This document shows positions 53,721 to 64,000 of a stretch of 64,000 nucleotides of DNA, piece by piece. A program made the translations under genes and the position numbers. Each line of letters opens with the position of its first letter. Position 1 is the stretch's first letter. The notes beneath the pieces are model-generated. The model saw only the letters and a list, made by a program, of their open reading frames with translations, ran no database searches and was not told the origin of the DNA. The stretch spans positions 86,109-150,108 of the forward strand of contig NZ_RZNX01000009.1 in the NCBI RefSeq assembly GCF_003994465.1, written 5' to 3'. The DNA comes from Paenibacillus zeisoli (GTDB taxonomy: Bacteria > Bacillota > Bacilli > Paenibacillales > Paenibacillaceae).

Positions 53721-54548
53721 TTGCTTTATCACTCCATGACAACCGTTTCGCTGTTCACAGCTGGTGTGGCTATACTGCTAATCTGGTTTGGTTCCGCGAA
53801 AAATCCGTTTGTAGCGGCGTATGCGTTTATACGTGAGCTTATATTTTCGAGAAAATTTCTAGTCTTGTTTGCCTTAATGGTCGGCGTCCTGCTCGTTAAC
53901 AGTTTTGAGCTTAAATGGGAAGCTGAATTGGGAACAACCACAGATTTCACACCTTGGTTTCTTGCTATAGAGGGACATTTTGTTCAGTATTTCCAACAGT
54001 TTTTCCATGCTCATTGGATAACTGAAGTCACTGCCTTTTTTTATGTTGTTGTTTTTCAGGCGCTTCTTATTGCTTCACTAGGAATTTATGCGAGCGGCAA
54101 GAATACTGTTTTTGTTCATGCGGTATGTTACACAGTCATTATAAATTATCTGGTAGCCATCCCTTTCTACCTGTTCTTTCCAATTAGTGAAGTATGGTCT
54201 TATGCTCCATCGGGTGCCGAATTTTATATGTATGAAGTTTTCCCTAACTTTGATGCGGCCTACCGGCCATTATCTGGGATAAACAACTGTTTCCCAAGCC
54301 TGCATACGTCTATTTCTGTCTCGATGGCTATTCTCGCCGTTCGTTCGGGCAATCGCCGTTGGGCATTTGCAGCTTGCGTGAGTGCCTTTATCATTGTCTT
54401 TGCCATTTTCTATATGGGTATTCATTGGCTTACGGATATGATTGGGGGACTGGTCTTAGCTACAATAGCCACAACCTTGGCGGTAAGATGGGCTCAGCGC
54501 TCGGCGCAGCCAGCAAGATTGCCTTTGAATATGGAATCCTCAATATAA
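53721..54548 (+). CDS. PAP2 superfamily membrane phosphatase
   Basis: 275-aa protein with about six TM segments. Two of the three acid-phosphatase motifs are clear: INNCFPSLHTSISVSMAIL (motif 2 PSLHT) and MGIHWLTDMIGGLVLA (motif 3 with H-x4-D). The start of the active site (KxxxxxxRP) is AAYRPLSG, with an incomplete Lys/Arg pattern; this is closer to inositol phosphoryl transferases of the AUR1/IPCS branch than to undecaprenyl pyrophosphate phosphatase. TTG start with GGGGGA; an ATG five codons later is possible. It lies between yrzE and yajC. Confidence 0.82.
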   Translation: MLYHSMTTVSLFTAGVAILLIWFGSAKNPFVAAYAFIRELIFSRKFLVLFALMVGVLLVNSFELKWEAELGTTTDFTPWFLAIEGHFVQYFQQFFHAHWITEVTAFFYVVVFQALLIASLGIYASGKNTVFVHAVCYTVIINYLVAIPFYLFFPISEVWSYAPSGAEFYMYEVFPNFDAAYRPLSGINNCFPSLHTSISVSMAILAVRSGNRRWAFAACVSAFIIVFAIFYMGIHWLTDMIGGLVLATIATTLAVRWAQRSAQPARLPLNMESSI

Positions 54549-54575
54549 ATCACATTTCAATTTATCCGTACTCCA

Positions 54576-54613
54576 TAAAAATGAGCCTGCTCTATTTAGA
54601 GCAGGCTCATTTA
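54576..54613. terminator. two-way terminator between the PAP2 gene and yajC
   Basis: AAATGAGCCTGCTC/GAGCAGGCTCATTT, 14-bp perfect stem with a 6-nt loop; T-run after it on both strands. Confidence 0.9.
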
Positions 54614-54617
54614 TGTA

Positions 54618-54938
54618 TTAGCTGGCAGATCCAGTCGTATCGGCTGTACTGATACTGTGGCTGATTGCGCTTCGTTCAAATGTAAGCTTCGTTACATCGT
54701 TCACTTTTAGCACGACCGTATCATCTGTAAGCTCGGTAATCGTACCGTGCAAACCTCCGATGGTTACGATTCTATCGCCCTTCTTCAAAGCACTAAGCAT
54801 GTTTTTTCTGGTATTTTGCTTCTTCTTCTGTGGACGAATCAACAGGAAGTAGAACACAACAAACATCAGAACAAACGGAATGATAATGCTGTACAAATCC
54901 GACCCTGGCGCTGCGGCGGCAGCTGCATAATGAAACAT
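54618..54938 (-). CDS. yajC: preprotein translocase subunit YajC
   Basis: 106-aa protein with one TM segment (YSIIIPFVLMFVVFYFLLIR) followed by PQKKKQNTRKNMLSALKKGD, the YajC signature. It binds the SecDF complex. AAAGGGGGG precedes the ATG. It follows tgt by 37 bp in the widely conserved queA-tgt-yajC order. Confidence 0.95.
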   Translation of the reverse strand: MFHYAAAAAAPGSDLYSIIIPFVLMFVVFYFLLIRPQKKKQNTRKNMLSALKKGDRIVTIGGLHGTITELTDDTVVLKVNDVTKLTFERSAISHSISTADTTGSAS

Positions 54939-54975
54939 TTATATTCCCCCCTTTCTTCTCTGATGAAAATCCCCT

Positions 54976-57167
<2,192 letters not shown>

Positions 57168-57176
57168 GATGCTGCT

Positions 57177-59273
57177 TCATTCCTTCGTTATAGTCACATT
57201 TTGGTAATAACGCTGCAAAATAGCTTTGTAATCTTTGCCGGCATCAGCCATTCCTTTGGCGCCCCATTGAGACAACCCGATTCCATGACCGTTACCACGA
57301 CCGGTGAACATAAACGCATTGCTCTCATCTACGACCCTAGCTTCATTCGAAGCGCCGAGAACAACCATATTACCTCCACTTAGGCTTTGTGTTCCTGATG
57401 CGGATAGAACCTTGGTACCCGCTTGCGCGGTGCCTGTACCCGTTAGATTCCCGGCACCTAGTACAGTATACCTTCCGGTTGCTGTAATATCAAACAGCGT
57501 ACTAGGCAAGCTGCCCAGTGCTGAGCGGTACAGATCCGGATATTTCACATCCAGAACCTGACCATTAGCCTTTACTTGGATGGCACGTCCGGAAGGGCCA
57601 CGCTGGGCCACCTCAAGTGACAATATAGGCGAAGTAACCGATGTCGAAGTTCTGCCTTTGAGAGACTGAATTAATTGATCCGAGGTAAACGGACCTTTGA
57701 TCCAGGCGTATTCATTCGACTGATTCACCTTCTCTAGAACAATGGCTTGATCGCCAGGGTTCATTTTGGATACGGGTGTCTCTCCAGATTGGATTACCGG
57801 TAGGGCTCTTACATTCGTATCATTTGCTGTCACGGTCAGATAAGGCAATCCAGCCGGGTTCTGAGTCCCCGTTAGCTTCGTATTATCCTCACGAATATAC
57901 CCCGTCCTGCCATTTGCGAGAAGAACGTGATACCACATTTTGAGTCCAGCCTGCGCGGCTGTGTCCTCGTCACTCTTTACAGCTTTATAAGTAGGGTCGA
58001 TATTTTTCCACACCTCGGTAGAATCGGCCGCCATCCCGCCGCTGTTGGAAGAGAACAGACCTTCTATCAGCTTCCCGTTGCTTTTTAGGACTTCACCTGA
58101 AGTGCTGTCAACCGCTTTTATAATACTGGCAGCCTCTTTTTCAACCCCGTTATAGGCCTGACTTAGCGTCGTATCTACAAGCCCGGCCACCTTAAACTTA
58201 GCAGCCCCCTGATACAAAGCATACGTTCTGGCAGCCACAGCTTGGGCTTTAAGGGCTTCCTGAGGCCAGGATGAATAGACCTCTCCTCCGACAACAGAGT
58301 ACAGGTATTTATCAAGAGGCAGCTCATTGACCACAGCCAACTGCCCGTTCACACGACTGAGTTCAAAGCCGCCTCTATATTTGTGTGAAGAACGCTCCAC
58401 CAGCTGAATGCTGCCTGATGCTGGATCACTTCCTTGAATCCACAATAAGGGCTCAGTTCCGTTCACCAAGAAGTGCTTGACTGGAGCTGGGGATGATAAA
58501 TTCAACGTAACGTCAGACCGAATAATAACGCTCGTGCGTGTCTGCTTGGCTGGCTGGAGAGATAATCCCGGAACACTGGCAAGCAGCTGGGTTTCCACTT
58601 GATCGAGTTCTTCAGAAGTTGAAGTATCTCCAGTCCATACTTCAAATATAGATGGAGCTGTCATCACGACAACAGCATCAGTTCCTTGTGACTCTATTTG
58701 CTCCCTTATCTTGTCCGCTTCCTGCTGGCTCCCGAAAGCTCCTGCCGAGAGATACATTCCCCCCTTGGCCACTGGAGCTCCTGCACCGCTTAGACCAAGT
58801 GTCTGTCCAGTCCTTGCTGCCGCCTTCTGAGCTTCAGAAGCGGAAAGATAAGGTCCAGTATATACTTGGTACAATGTAGTTCCAGATAGGCTGACAGCGA
58901 AGATCAACGGCTTATCGGCCGTGGACTGAAGCTTCTTCGCTGCATCCGATGCCTTTTTCCAATCTGCGGTCTCCATAACCTTGACTTTGAATCCGTCCAG
59001 ACTGAATCTAGCCTTCTCACCCGCTGCAAGATTAACCCAAGATCCCCCGTCTCCTTTAGGAGCAGCTATCCAGGCCGATGAGGATATGAAGGTTACTGCT
59101 GGTACAGTGGATTTATAAGTACTGCCTGCGTCCACAAACAAAGCAACACGGACCGTGTCCGGAGTGGATGATGCGGCATAAGCAGATGGTTGGATCAGAC
59201 CGAGAAAAAGTACGCCTGCTAGTAAAATTTTTCCTACTTTTAGCAGCTTGCTCTTGTTACGTGATTGCTCCAT
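57177..59273 (-). CDS. secreted SpoIID/LytB-domain protein with SPOR and SH3-like parts
   Basis: 698-aa extracellular protein, with a signal peptide ending about residue 33 (SAYAA). SPOR-like repeats (residues about 125-225: LSGTTLYQVYTGPYLSASEA, GMYLSAGAFGSQQEADKIRE) bind denuded glycan. The SpoIID transglycosylase domain (about 290-420) contains SVVGGEVYSSWPQEALKAQA, VAARTYALYQG, and SNSGGMAADSTEVW. Two SH3-like segments (GRTGYIREDNTKLT, NVRALPVIQSGE) are inserted before the C-terminal part GNGHGIGLSQWGAKGMADAG. It is longer than SpoIID (about 340 aa). Gene lies between queA and ruvB, where B. subtilis has none. Confidence 0.88.
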   Translation of the reverse strand: MEQSRNKSKLLKVGKILLAGVLFLGLIQPSAYAASSTPDTVRVALFVDAGSTYKSTVPAVTFISSSAWIAAPKGDGGSWVNLAAGEKARFSLDGFKVKVMETADWKKASDAAKKLQSTADKPLIFAVSLSGTTLYQVYTGPYLSASEAQKAAARTGQTLGLSGAGAPVAKGGMYLSAGAFGSQQEADKIREQIESQGTDAVVVMTAPSIFEVWTGDTSTSEELDQVETQLLASVPGLSLQPAKQTRTSVIIRSDVTLNLSSPAPVKHFLVNGTEPLLWIQGSDPASGSIQLVERSSHKYRGGFELSRVNGQLAVVNELPLDKYLYSVVGGEVYSSWPQEALKAQAVAARTYALYQGAAKFKVAGLVDTTLSQAYNGVEKEAASIIKAVDSTSGEVLKSNGKLIEGLFSSNSGGMAADSTEVWKNIDPTYKAVKSDEDTAAQAGLKMWYHVLLANGRTGYIREDNTKLTGTQNPAGLPYLTVTANDTNVRALPVIQSGETPVSKMNPGDQAIVLEKVNQSNEYAWIKGPFTSDQLIQSLKGRTSTSVTSPILSLEVAQRGPSGRAIQVKANGQVLDVKYPDLYRSALGSLPSTLFDITATGRYTVLGAGNLTGTGTAQAGTKVLSASGTQSLSGGNMVVLGASNEARVVDESNAFMFTGRGNGHGIGLSQWGAKGMADAGKDYKAILQRYYQNVTITKE

Positions 59274-59310
59274 GGTAATCCTCCCTCACGGATGTGTTCC
59301 CATCCATTTA

Positions 59311-60315
59311 TTACATCTTCTCAGGTACAGGCAGTCCAAGATGAGCATAGGCGGCGGCGGTAACCATCCGGCCACGCGGAGTCCGCTGGAGAAAACCGAT
59401 CTGCAGCAGATACGGCTCATACACATCTTCAATCGTCTGGCTCTCTTCCCCAATCGTAGCGGCGATGGTATCCAGACCAACAGGACCTCCCCGGAAGCTG
59501 GTAATCATAGCTTTTAGCATCTTGTGGTCAATCAAGTCGAGCCCCATAGGGTCTACCTGCAGCATTTTAAGTGCCTCATTGGCAATATCCGCTGTGATTA
59601 TACCGTCTCCACGTACCTGCGCGTAATCCCGTACTCTTTTTAGCAGACGATTAGCGATACGCGGGGTTCCTCTTGATCTGAGGGCAACTTCCTCCGCGGC
59701 ATTTCCTAGGATTTCAATTCCAAGGATATCTGCTCCCCTGCTCACAATGTAGCTAAGCTGGTCCACGTTGTAGAATTCGAGCCTGCTGACCACTCCGAAA
59801 CGGTCTCTAAGCGGCGCGGACAAGAGCCCAGCCCGAGTCGTTGCTCCTATTAAGGTGAACGGGGGAAGATCCAGGCGAACCGAACGGGCACTGGGCCCTT
59901 TGCCTATCATGATATCCAGTGCAAAATCCTCCATGGCCGGGTATAACACTTCCTCAACGGTCCGGTGGAGACGGTGTATCTCATCGATGAACAGGACATC
60001 CCCTTCCTGCAGATTTGTCAGCAGGGCAGCAAGATCACCTGGCCGCTCAATTGCTGGGCCAGAGGTGGTCCGCAGGTTGACACCCAGTTCATTGGCGATA
60101 ATATTCGCCAAGGTTGTCTTTCCAAGACCCGGAGGGCCATAGAGCAGCACATGGTCCAGTGCTTCTTTTCGCATCTTGGCGGCTTCAATATATATTTTTA
60201 AATTTTCCTTAACTTGGTCCTGCCCAATATATTCAGCTAAATAACGGGGACGAAGGCTCAATTCAACCGCCTGGTCTTCCATCATTAGATTGGCCGAAAT
60301 AATGCGGTCATCCAT
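59311..60315 (-). CDS. ruvB: Holliday junction branch-migration helicase RuvB
   Basis: 334-aa AAA+ motor. Motifs [20 protein letters not shown], Walker [19 protein letters not shown], Walker [17 protein letters not shown], sensor [19 protein letters not shown], and a C-terminal winged helix. GGGGGAT precedes the ATG. It lies 27 bp after ruvA. Confidence 0.98.
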   Translation of the reverse strand: MDDRIISANLMMEDQAVELSLRPRYLAEYIGQDQVKENLKIYIEAAKMRKEALDHVLLYGPPGLGKTTLANIIANELGVNLRTTSGPAIERPGDLAALLTNLQEGDVLFIDEIHRLHRTVEEVLYPAMEDFALDIMIGKGPSARSVRLDLPPFTLIGATTRAGLLSAPLRDRFGVVSRLEFYNVDQLSYIVSRGADILGIEILGNAAEEVALRSRGTPRIANRLLKRVRDYAQVRGDGIITADIANEALKMLQVDPMGLDLIDHKMLKAMITSFRGGPVGLDTIAATIGEESQTIEDVYEPYLLQIGFLQRTPRGRMVTAAAYAHLGLPVPEKM

Positions 60316-60342
60316 CAGTGTAATCCCCCTATCTGTCCTTAC

Positions 60343-60960
60343 TTAGCCCGCATACAGCATTCTGAGTGCTTTCTTCATTACGGAGTCCACCGGCTCATCC
60401 GGTACAATTCCGTCTTTCAGGTTCTGCCATACTTTGTCCAGCTCTGCATCCGTATAACCTAGAGCTTTCAACCCTTCTTTGGCTTCATGCCAGCCCGTAG
60501 AGACCGGATTGAACAGATCATGCTGCTCGCTATCAACCTGAACAAATAATGGGGTATTCGCAATCCCGTCCAGCTTGTCCTTCAGATCAAGAATGATACG
60601 CTGCGCCGTCTTCTTGCCGATTCCGGGAAGCTTAGTAAGGAATGTTATGTTCTCTTGATATATCGCTGCTACTACACTGTCAGGCGTACCCCCAGCAAGG
60701 ATACCCAGTGCCACACGTGGTCCTATTCCCGACACTTCAATTAACTTGCGGAACAGCTTCTGCTCCTCCCGGGTAGGGAATCCAAACAGCAGAATGGCAT
60801 CCTCCCGTACGTGGTGATGAATATAAGCTGTAACGACCTCTTCACTTTTGGCAAAAGCATACGGGTTGGGACAGAACACGCGGTAGCCTATATTCTGCAC
60901 ATCTATTACAACGTACTCTGTTTCATAGTGGACAATGTGCCCTTTTAAATAATCTATCAT
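60343..60960 (-). CDS. ruvA: Holliday junction DNA-binding protein RuvA
   Basis: 205-aa protein with an OB fold (DYLKGHIVHYETEYVVIDVQ), tandem helix-hairpin-helix motifs near 70-130 (LIEVSGIGPRVALGILAG, FLTKLPGIGKKTAQRIILDL), and a C-terminal RuvB-binding UBA-like domain. The ATG overlaps the ruvC stop by 4 bp, with CGAGGT upstream. Confidence 0.97.
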   Translation of the reverse strand: MIDYLKGHIVHYETEYVVIDVQNIGYRVFCPNPYAFAKSEEVVTAYIHHHVREDAILLFGFPTREEQKLFRKLIEVSGIGPRVALGILAGGTPDSVVAAIYQENITFLTKLPGIGKKTAQRIILDLKDKLDGIANTPLFVQVDSEQHDLFNPVSTGWHEAKEGLKALGYTDAELDKVWQNLKDGIVPDEPVDSVMKKALRMLYAG

Positions 60961-61460
60961 GAACGCAATACCTCGTTTATCTTGGAATTTAATGTGCTGG
61001 AATGCGCATGGCAAATGGCAATCGCCAAAGCATCTGCAACGTCATCCGGCTTGGGAACAGCCTGAAGCTTCAAGAAGATTTTCGTCATCTCCTGGACCTG
61101 CTTCTTCTCAGCTTTGCCGTAACCGACAATGGCCTGCTTCACCTGCATCGGTGTATACTCCCCGATTGGGAGTCCTCTCTGTATGGCTGCCAGCACAAGC
61201 ACACCTCTAGCCTGACTGACCGACATAGCCGTGGTCACATTTCGATTGAAGAACAGCTTCTCCAGTGCCACCGCATCCGGCTTGTACTTGTCCATGAGCT
61301 GCCCGATTCCCTCATATACATGCAGCAGTCTTTCTTCTTCCGGCGTGTTCTTCTCTGTCTGAATACACCCATACTGAACCGGGATACACCGGCTTCCCTG
61401 CTTATCAATAAAACCGAAACCGACAATCGCAATTCCGGGGTCTATACCTAAAATACGCAA
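60957..61460 (-). CDS. ruvC: crossover junction endodeoxyribonuclease RuvC
   Basis: 167-aa resolvase. Catalytic acidic residues are in RILGIDPGIAIVG (Asp), AVALEKLFFNRN (Glu) and PDDVADALAIAICH (two Asp). TTG start at 61460 gives MRILGIDPG with AGGAGAG 8 nt upstream; a TTG two codons earlier is too close to the ribosome site. B. subtilis lacks ruvC and uses RecU; here ruvC heads a ruvC-ruvA-ruvB run. Confidence 0.96.
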   Translation of the reverse strand: MRILGIDPGIAIVGFGFIDKQGSRCIPVQYGCIQTEKNTPEEERLLHVYEGIGQLMDKYKPDAVALEKLFFNRNVTTAMSVSQARGVLVLAAIQRGLPIGEYTPMQVKQAIVGYGKAEKKQVQEMTKIFLKLQAVPKPDDVADALAIAICHAHSSTLNSKINEVLRS

Positions 61461-61561
61461 ATGCAATCTCTCCTATAGTTCATAAAGCGAACATATGTAT
61501 TCACTCTATTATAACAAAAGATAGAGCAGTATAGCGGAAAAAGTTGATATCCGATTCAGCT

Positions 61562-61594
61562 AAAACACAAAAAGAGACGCTGATCGCGTCTCTT
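61562..61594 (-). terminator. terminator after bofC
   Basis: AAGAGACGC/GCGTCTCTT 9-bp stem, 5-nt loop, then TTTGTGTTTT on the minus strand. Confidence 0.85.
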
Positions 61595-61621
61595 CACTGT
61601 TCTGCTTTAAATAACAGTTAT

Positions 61622-62305
61622 TTAGTTTAACTTCATCGCCTTCTGTGAATCCGTTGCGGCATAGTCGCTGAAAGTAGACAATACACTGTTATATTCCTCA
61701 ACATCCTGAATTCGGATACCTTGTCTGATCTGATTGACGACATCCTCCGGAAGGGCACTTTCCATGGATTCAATATCCAGTTGAAAAAAAGTACGCATAA
61801 CCTTCTCATCCTTCGGCGGTCCTTCAAATAGGCTGAGGTTTCCTTTAGCATCCAAGCCAATATAGCCCGATCTCTTACATATATCAGACAGGTCCTCAAT
61901 ATGGTGATCGAACCATACTTCTCCCCCAGTATCTATATGTCCAGTCCAATCCGGATGCTTGTTCTGCAGCTCGATAATTTCCTTGCCTCTCATCTTCCCC
62001 AGAACCTGGCTCTCTTCCCCGCATGTATATATTTTATTCAGATGAACCATTCTCACCTGATCCGCCTCATTAATGGCTTGCCTGAACTCCTTGGACGGCA
62101 CCTGATCATATGCGGTTTGAAGATCAGCCAATGTCTCAAGAACAGCCGGTTCTTCCCGGGTCATCGCAGCCTCTAATTTATCTGAAAGGGGTACGCCCAA
62201 CCAAGCCAACAAAGCTACAATACTGCATGCCGAAATGGTCCATATCGCCCTTCTCCATCTTTTCCAGCGTCTCTTAAAATGCTTCTTAATTCGAAAGATG
62301 TTCAC
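61622..62305 (-). CDS. bofC: BofC (bypass-of-forespore C) family protein
   Basis: 227-aa protein with an N-terminal membrane anchor (IWTISACSIVALLAWLGVPL) and the BofC core: VRMVHLNKIYTCGEESQVLG, EVWFDHHIEDLSDICKRSGY, and LFEGPPKDEKVMRTFFQLDI. In B. subtilis BofC is exported into the intermembrane space and restrains SpoIVB, timing sigma-K activation. GTG start with AAGGGG before it. It neighbours ruvC as in many Bacilli. Confidence 0.9.
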   Translation of the reverse strand: MNIFRIKKHFKRRWKRWRRAIWTISACSIVALLAWLGVPLSDKLEAAMTREEPAVLETLADLQTAYDQVPSKEFRQAINEADQVRMVHLNKIYTCGEESQVLGKMRGKEIIELQNKHPDWTGHIDTGGEVWFDHHIEDLSDICKRSGYIGLDAKGNLSLFEGPPKDEKVMRTFFQLDIESMESALPEDVVNQIRQGIRIQDVEEYNSVLSTFSDYAATDSQKAMKLN

Positions 62306-62455
62306 GACAATCCCCTTCTTACTCGCTTTATTACTTATTGTGACCTTGGAGTTGAGGTAATATACAGCAGACTCTACGCAGGCTTGAGTTCGTTTAAGTG
62401 CTGTTTATATTCGGAGTGCATAATCAGAACTATAAAAGCCTGAAGGAGGCATCTG

Positions 62456-63850
62456 ATGCGACTGCTTGAACTGATATCCGTTAGCTGTAACTTGTTTTTT
62501 CTTGCTGTTATGATACTTAGACGTTTCAGAAATACGTCCATGTCTGTATTATCCGCAGCAACTTCGTTAATTATGGCACTTCTGCAAATTATGTTTGAGA
62601 GCTACAGATGGCAGATGGTGCCTAATTATATCCTTACAATAGGGTTGGTATTATATGCGATCAACATTTTATTCAGGGGCAATCATACACCTAAAGATAA
62701 CGTCGCTACGGAGAAATATAAACTTCGAGCAATTGGAAAATCCGTTCTACTGGGCATTAGCTGTTTAATCACCCTGCTTCCTCCTCTCGCTTTACCTGTC
62801 TTTAGATTCGAGGCACCCACGGGGTCTTACGCAGTCGGAACTATTCAATATCACTGGACAGACTCCTCACGGAATCGAGAACTGAATATCCAGGTATGGT
62901 ACCCGGCTGATCATACAGCAGGTAGACCACATGCTTCCTACTCTCCCGACCTGAACGATCTTGCCGAGGGACTAAGCAAGACCTATTCCATTCCCAAATT
63001 CCTGTTTGATTACATTGGCCTTGTTCAAACTCCAGCCTATCTGAAGGCACCTATTTCTGCGCGAAAAACTAACTATCCGGTCATTCTGTTCTCACACGGA
63101 TTCCCTGGCGGTCGTTATACGAATACCTTTCAGACTACTGAACTTGCGAGCCATGGATTCATTGTAGTCTCTGTGGAACATACGAACGGATCATTAACAA
63201 CCGTGTTCCCCGGAGGTAAATATATTGGTGTTGATCCTAATCTGCCTCACTATGCCGATCTAAACGCATGGGATGAGATCATTAGCCGCATTTGGGTCAA
63301 AGATACCGAGTTCGTTATAGACAAGCTGGAGCAGCTTAATCGGTACGATTCACAGAAAATGTTTGGAGGGAAACTGGACTTACAGCGAATCGGAATGCTC
63401 GGCCATTCCTTTGGTGGAGCGAATGCAGCCCAGACTATGCTTGTGGATCCTAGGATACGAGCCGCCATCAATATGGACGGGACTTTTTTTGGTACGGGAG
63501 ATCTAAGTCATGGGCTGCCGAGGCCCTTCTTACTTATGAGTTCTGATCCACCCATTAAGAGCAGTGATCTTCTATCCAATCCTTCAGACAGCGTGCTTGC
63601 TGCAAACGGATTAACACGCGACCAATATAGGCTTCTTCAGCAAATTCCCGTTCGAAAGCAACAGGCTCTTCGCAGTGGAGGACAAGAGCTCGTCATTCCC
63701 CATGCAGATCATTTAACATTTAGCGACTTCTATCTGATATTCCCGATACTCTCCTGGATCAATGGCCATTTCGACATACGGGAAACTCAGCATACGATCA
63801 ATGAGCAAACTCTCTCCTTCTTCATGAAGTATTTGAACTATACGGAGTAA
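62456..63850 (+). CDS. membrane-anchored alpha/beta hydrolase (platelet-activating-factor acetylhydrolase type)
   Basis: 464-aa protein. The N-terminal half has four TM segments (residues about 1-115), with a fourth TM at GKSVLLGISCLITLLPPLAL. The C-terminal alpha/beta hydrolase domain shows YPVILFSHGFPGGRYTNTFQ (oxyanion region), nucleophile elbow IGMLGHSFGGANAAQTM, GTFFGTGDLSHGLPRPFLLM, and His in VIPHADHLTFSDF. It looks like the PAF-acetylhydrolase/dienelactone class. GAAGGAGG precedes the ATG. Substrate unknown. It lies divergent from bofC. Confidence 0.85.
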   Translation: MRLLELISVSCNLFFLAVMILRRFRNTSMSVLSAATSLIMALLQIMFESYRWQMVPNYILTIGLVLYAINILFRGNHTPKDNVATEKYKLRAIGKSVLLGISCLITLLPPLALPVFRFEAPTGSYAVGTIQYHWTDSSRNRELNIQVWYPADHTAGRPHASYSPDLNDLAEGLSKTYSIPKFLFDYIGLVQTPAYLKAPISARKTNYPVILFSHGFPGGRYTNTFQTTELASHGFIVVSVEHTNGSLTTVFPGGKYIGVDPNLPHYADLNAWDEIISRIWVKDTEFVIDKLEQLNRYDSQKMFGGKLDLQRIGMLGHSFGGANAAQTMLVDPRIRAAINMDGTFFGTGDLSHGLPRPFLLMSSDPPIKSSDLLSNPSDSVLAANGLTRDQYRLLQQIPVRKQQALRSGGQELVIPHADHLTFSDFYLIFPILSWINGHFDIRETQHTINEQTLSFFMKYLNYTE

Positions 63851-63889
63851 GGAAAGCTGGTTATAGCCTGTTATAACCTGTTAAAAAGC

Positions 63890-63926
63890 AAAGACTCCAA
63901 GGATAGATATCCTTGGAGTCTTGTTG
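63890..63926. terminator. two-way terminator before the tRNA-Leu gene
   Basis: AAGACTCCAAGGA/TCCTTGGAGTCTT, 13-bp perfect stem; the plus-strand tail is TTGTTGCTT. Confidence 0.8.
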
Positions 63927-63935
63927 CTTAATGTA

Positions 63936-64000
63936 TACCGGCGAGAGGACTCGAACCTCCACGGTTTCCCACTCGATTTTGAGTCGAGCGCGTCTGCCAT
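63936..64000 (-). tRNA. tRNA-Leu (anticodon CAA), cut by the right edge
   Basis: The minus strand gives ATGGCAGACGCG (D-loop end), a CTCGA/TCGAG anticodon stem with loop CTCAAAA (anticodon CAA), a long variable arm, GGTTCGAGTCC T-arm and an acceptor strand ending in CGCCGGT plus A. The long variable arm and D-loop are type II tRNA-Leu features. The 5' half of the acceptor and D-arm lie outside. CCA is not encoded. Confidence 0.9.

Overview
The window looks like the chromosome of a spore-forming member of the Bacilli, most likely Paenibacillus or a close relative. Three things support this. The gene order follows the Bacillus subtilis yrr/yrv/yrb region (yrrN-yrrO, mltG, yrzB, yrrK, yrzL, alaS, yrrI, yrrD, cymR, mnmA, rarA, tcdA, aspS-hisS, dtd, relA, apt, recJ, secDF, comN, spoVB, yrzE, yajC, tgt, queA, ruvBA, bofC). 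Sporulation genes (spoVB, bofC, a YheC/YheD-type gene, a SpoIID-domain gene) are interspersed. alaS and hisS have T-box leaders. It differs from B. subtilis in having separate secD and secF, a ruvC gene, and several blocks inserted between the conserved genes. Most genes lie on the minus strand.

Layout. 1-3.2 kb: the 5' part of a penicillin-binding protein and a chemotaxis receptor. 3.2-10.7 kb: trhP-type tRNA hydroxylation pair, mltG, two DUF1292 genes, ruvX, ireB and alaS under a T-box. 11-18 kb: AI-2E family permease, zinc ribbon, PRC-barrel protein, cysteine desulfurase, an ATP-grasp spore-type protein, an SGNH hydrolase, cymR, and a divergent mnmA. 18-24.5 kb: rarA, a gene-poor stretch with structured RNA and tiny ORFs leading to a CD3324-family gene, helD, a YdeI-like protein and tcdA. 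24.5-33.7 kb: a complete maltodextrin locus (GH31 and GH13 enzymes, malG, malF, malE, LacI-type regulator) with operators that can be read directly. 33.7-42.7 kb: aspS and hisS separated by a repeat-rich spacer, a T-box, a candidate phosphate-regulated small RNA, small stress-type genes, dtd and relA. 42.9-51 kb: uracil permease, apt, recJ, a cation-efflux protein, secF, secD, comN. 51-64 kb: spoVB, a lone DUF421 C-terminal domain, yrzE, a PAP2 phosphatase, yajC-tgt-queA, a SpoIID-domain protein, ruvB-ruvA-ruvC, bofC, an alpha/beta hydrolase and a truncated tRNA-Leu(CAA).

How the genes work together. Translation and tRNA modification dominate: alaS, aspS, hisS, dtd, mnmA with its sulfur donor, tcdA, tgt, queA and the trhP pair. 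DNA repair is the second theme: ruvX, rarA, recJ, ruvABC. Protein export (secDF, yajC) and envelope or spore building (PBP, mltG, spoVB, SpoIID-domain protein, bofC) make up most of the rest. The maltodextrin locus is the only self-contained catabolic island; it lacks its own transporter ATPase, which is probably supplied from elsewhere.

The most unusual signals are outside coding sequence. One is a four-repeat, 11-bp-phased Pho-box-like array placed before a TATAAT and a roughly 60-nt terminated transcript with a CCCCCTTTT stretch (37.84-37.96 kb). Others are a leader-like element with a 10-codon ORF whose stop sits in a hairpin loop (20.0 kb), degenerate hairpin repeats between hisS and aspS, a strange G/T-rich repeat patch behind mnmA, and a pair of MalR-type operators exactly 100 bp apart before malE.
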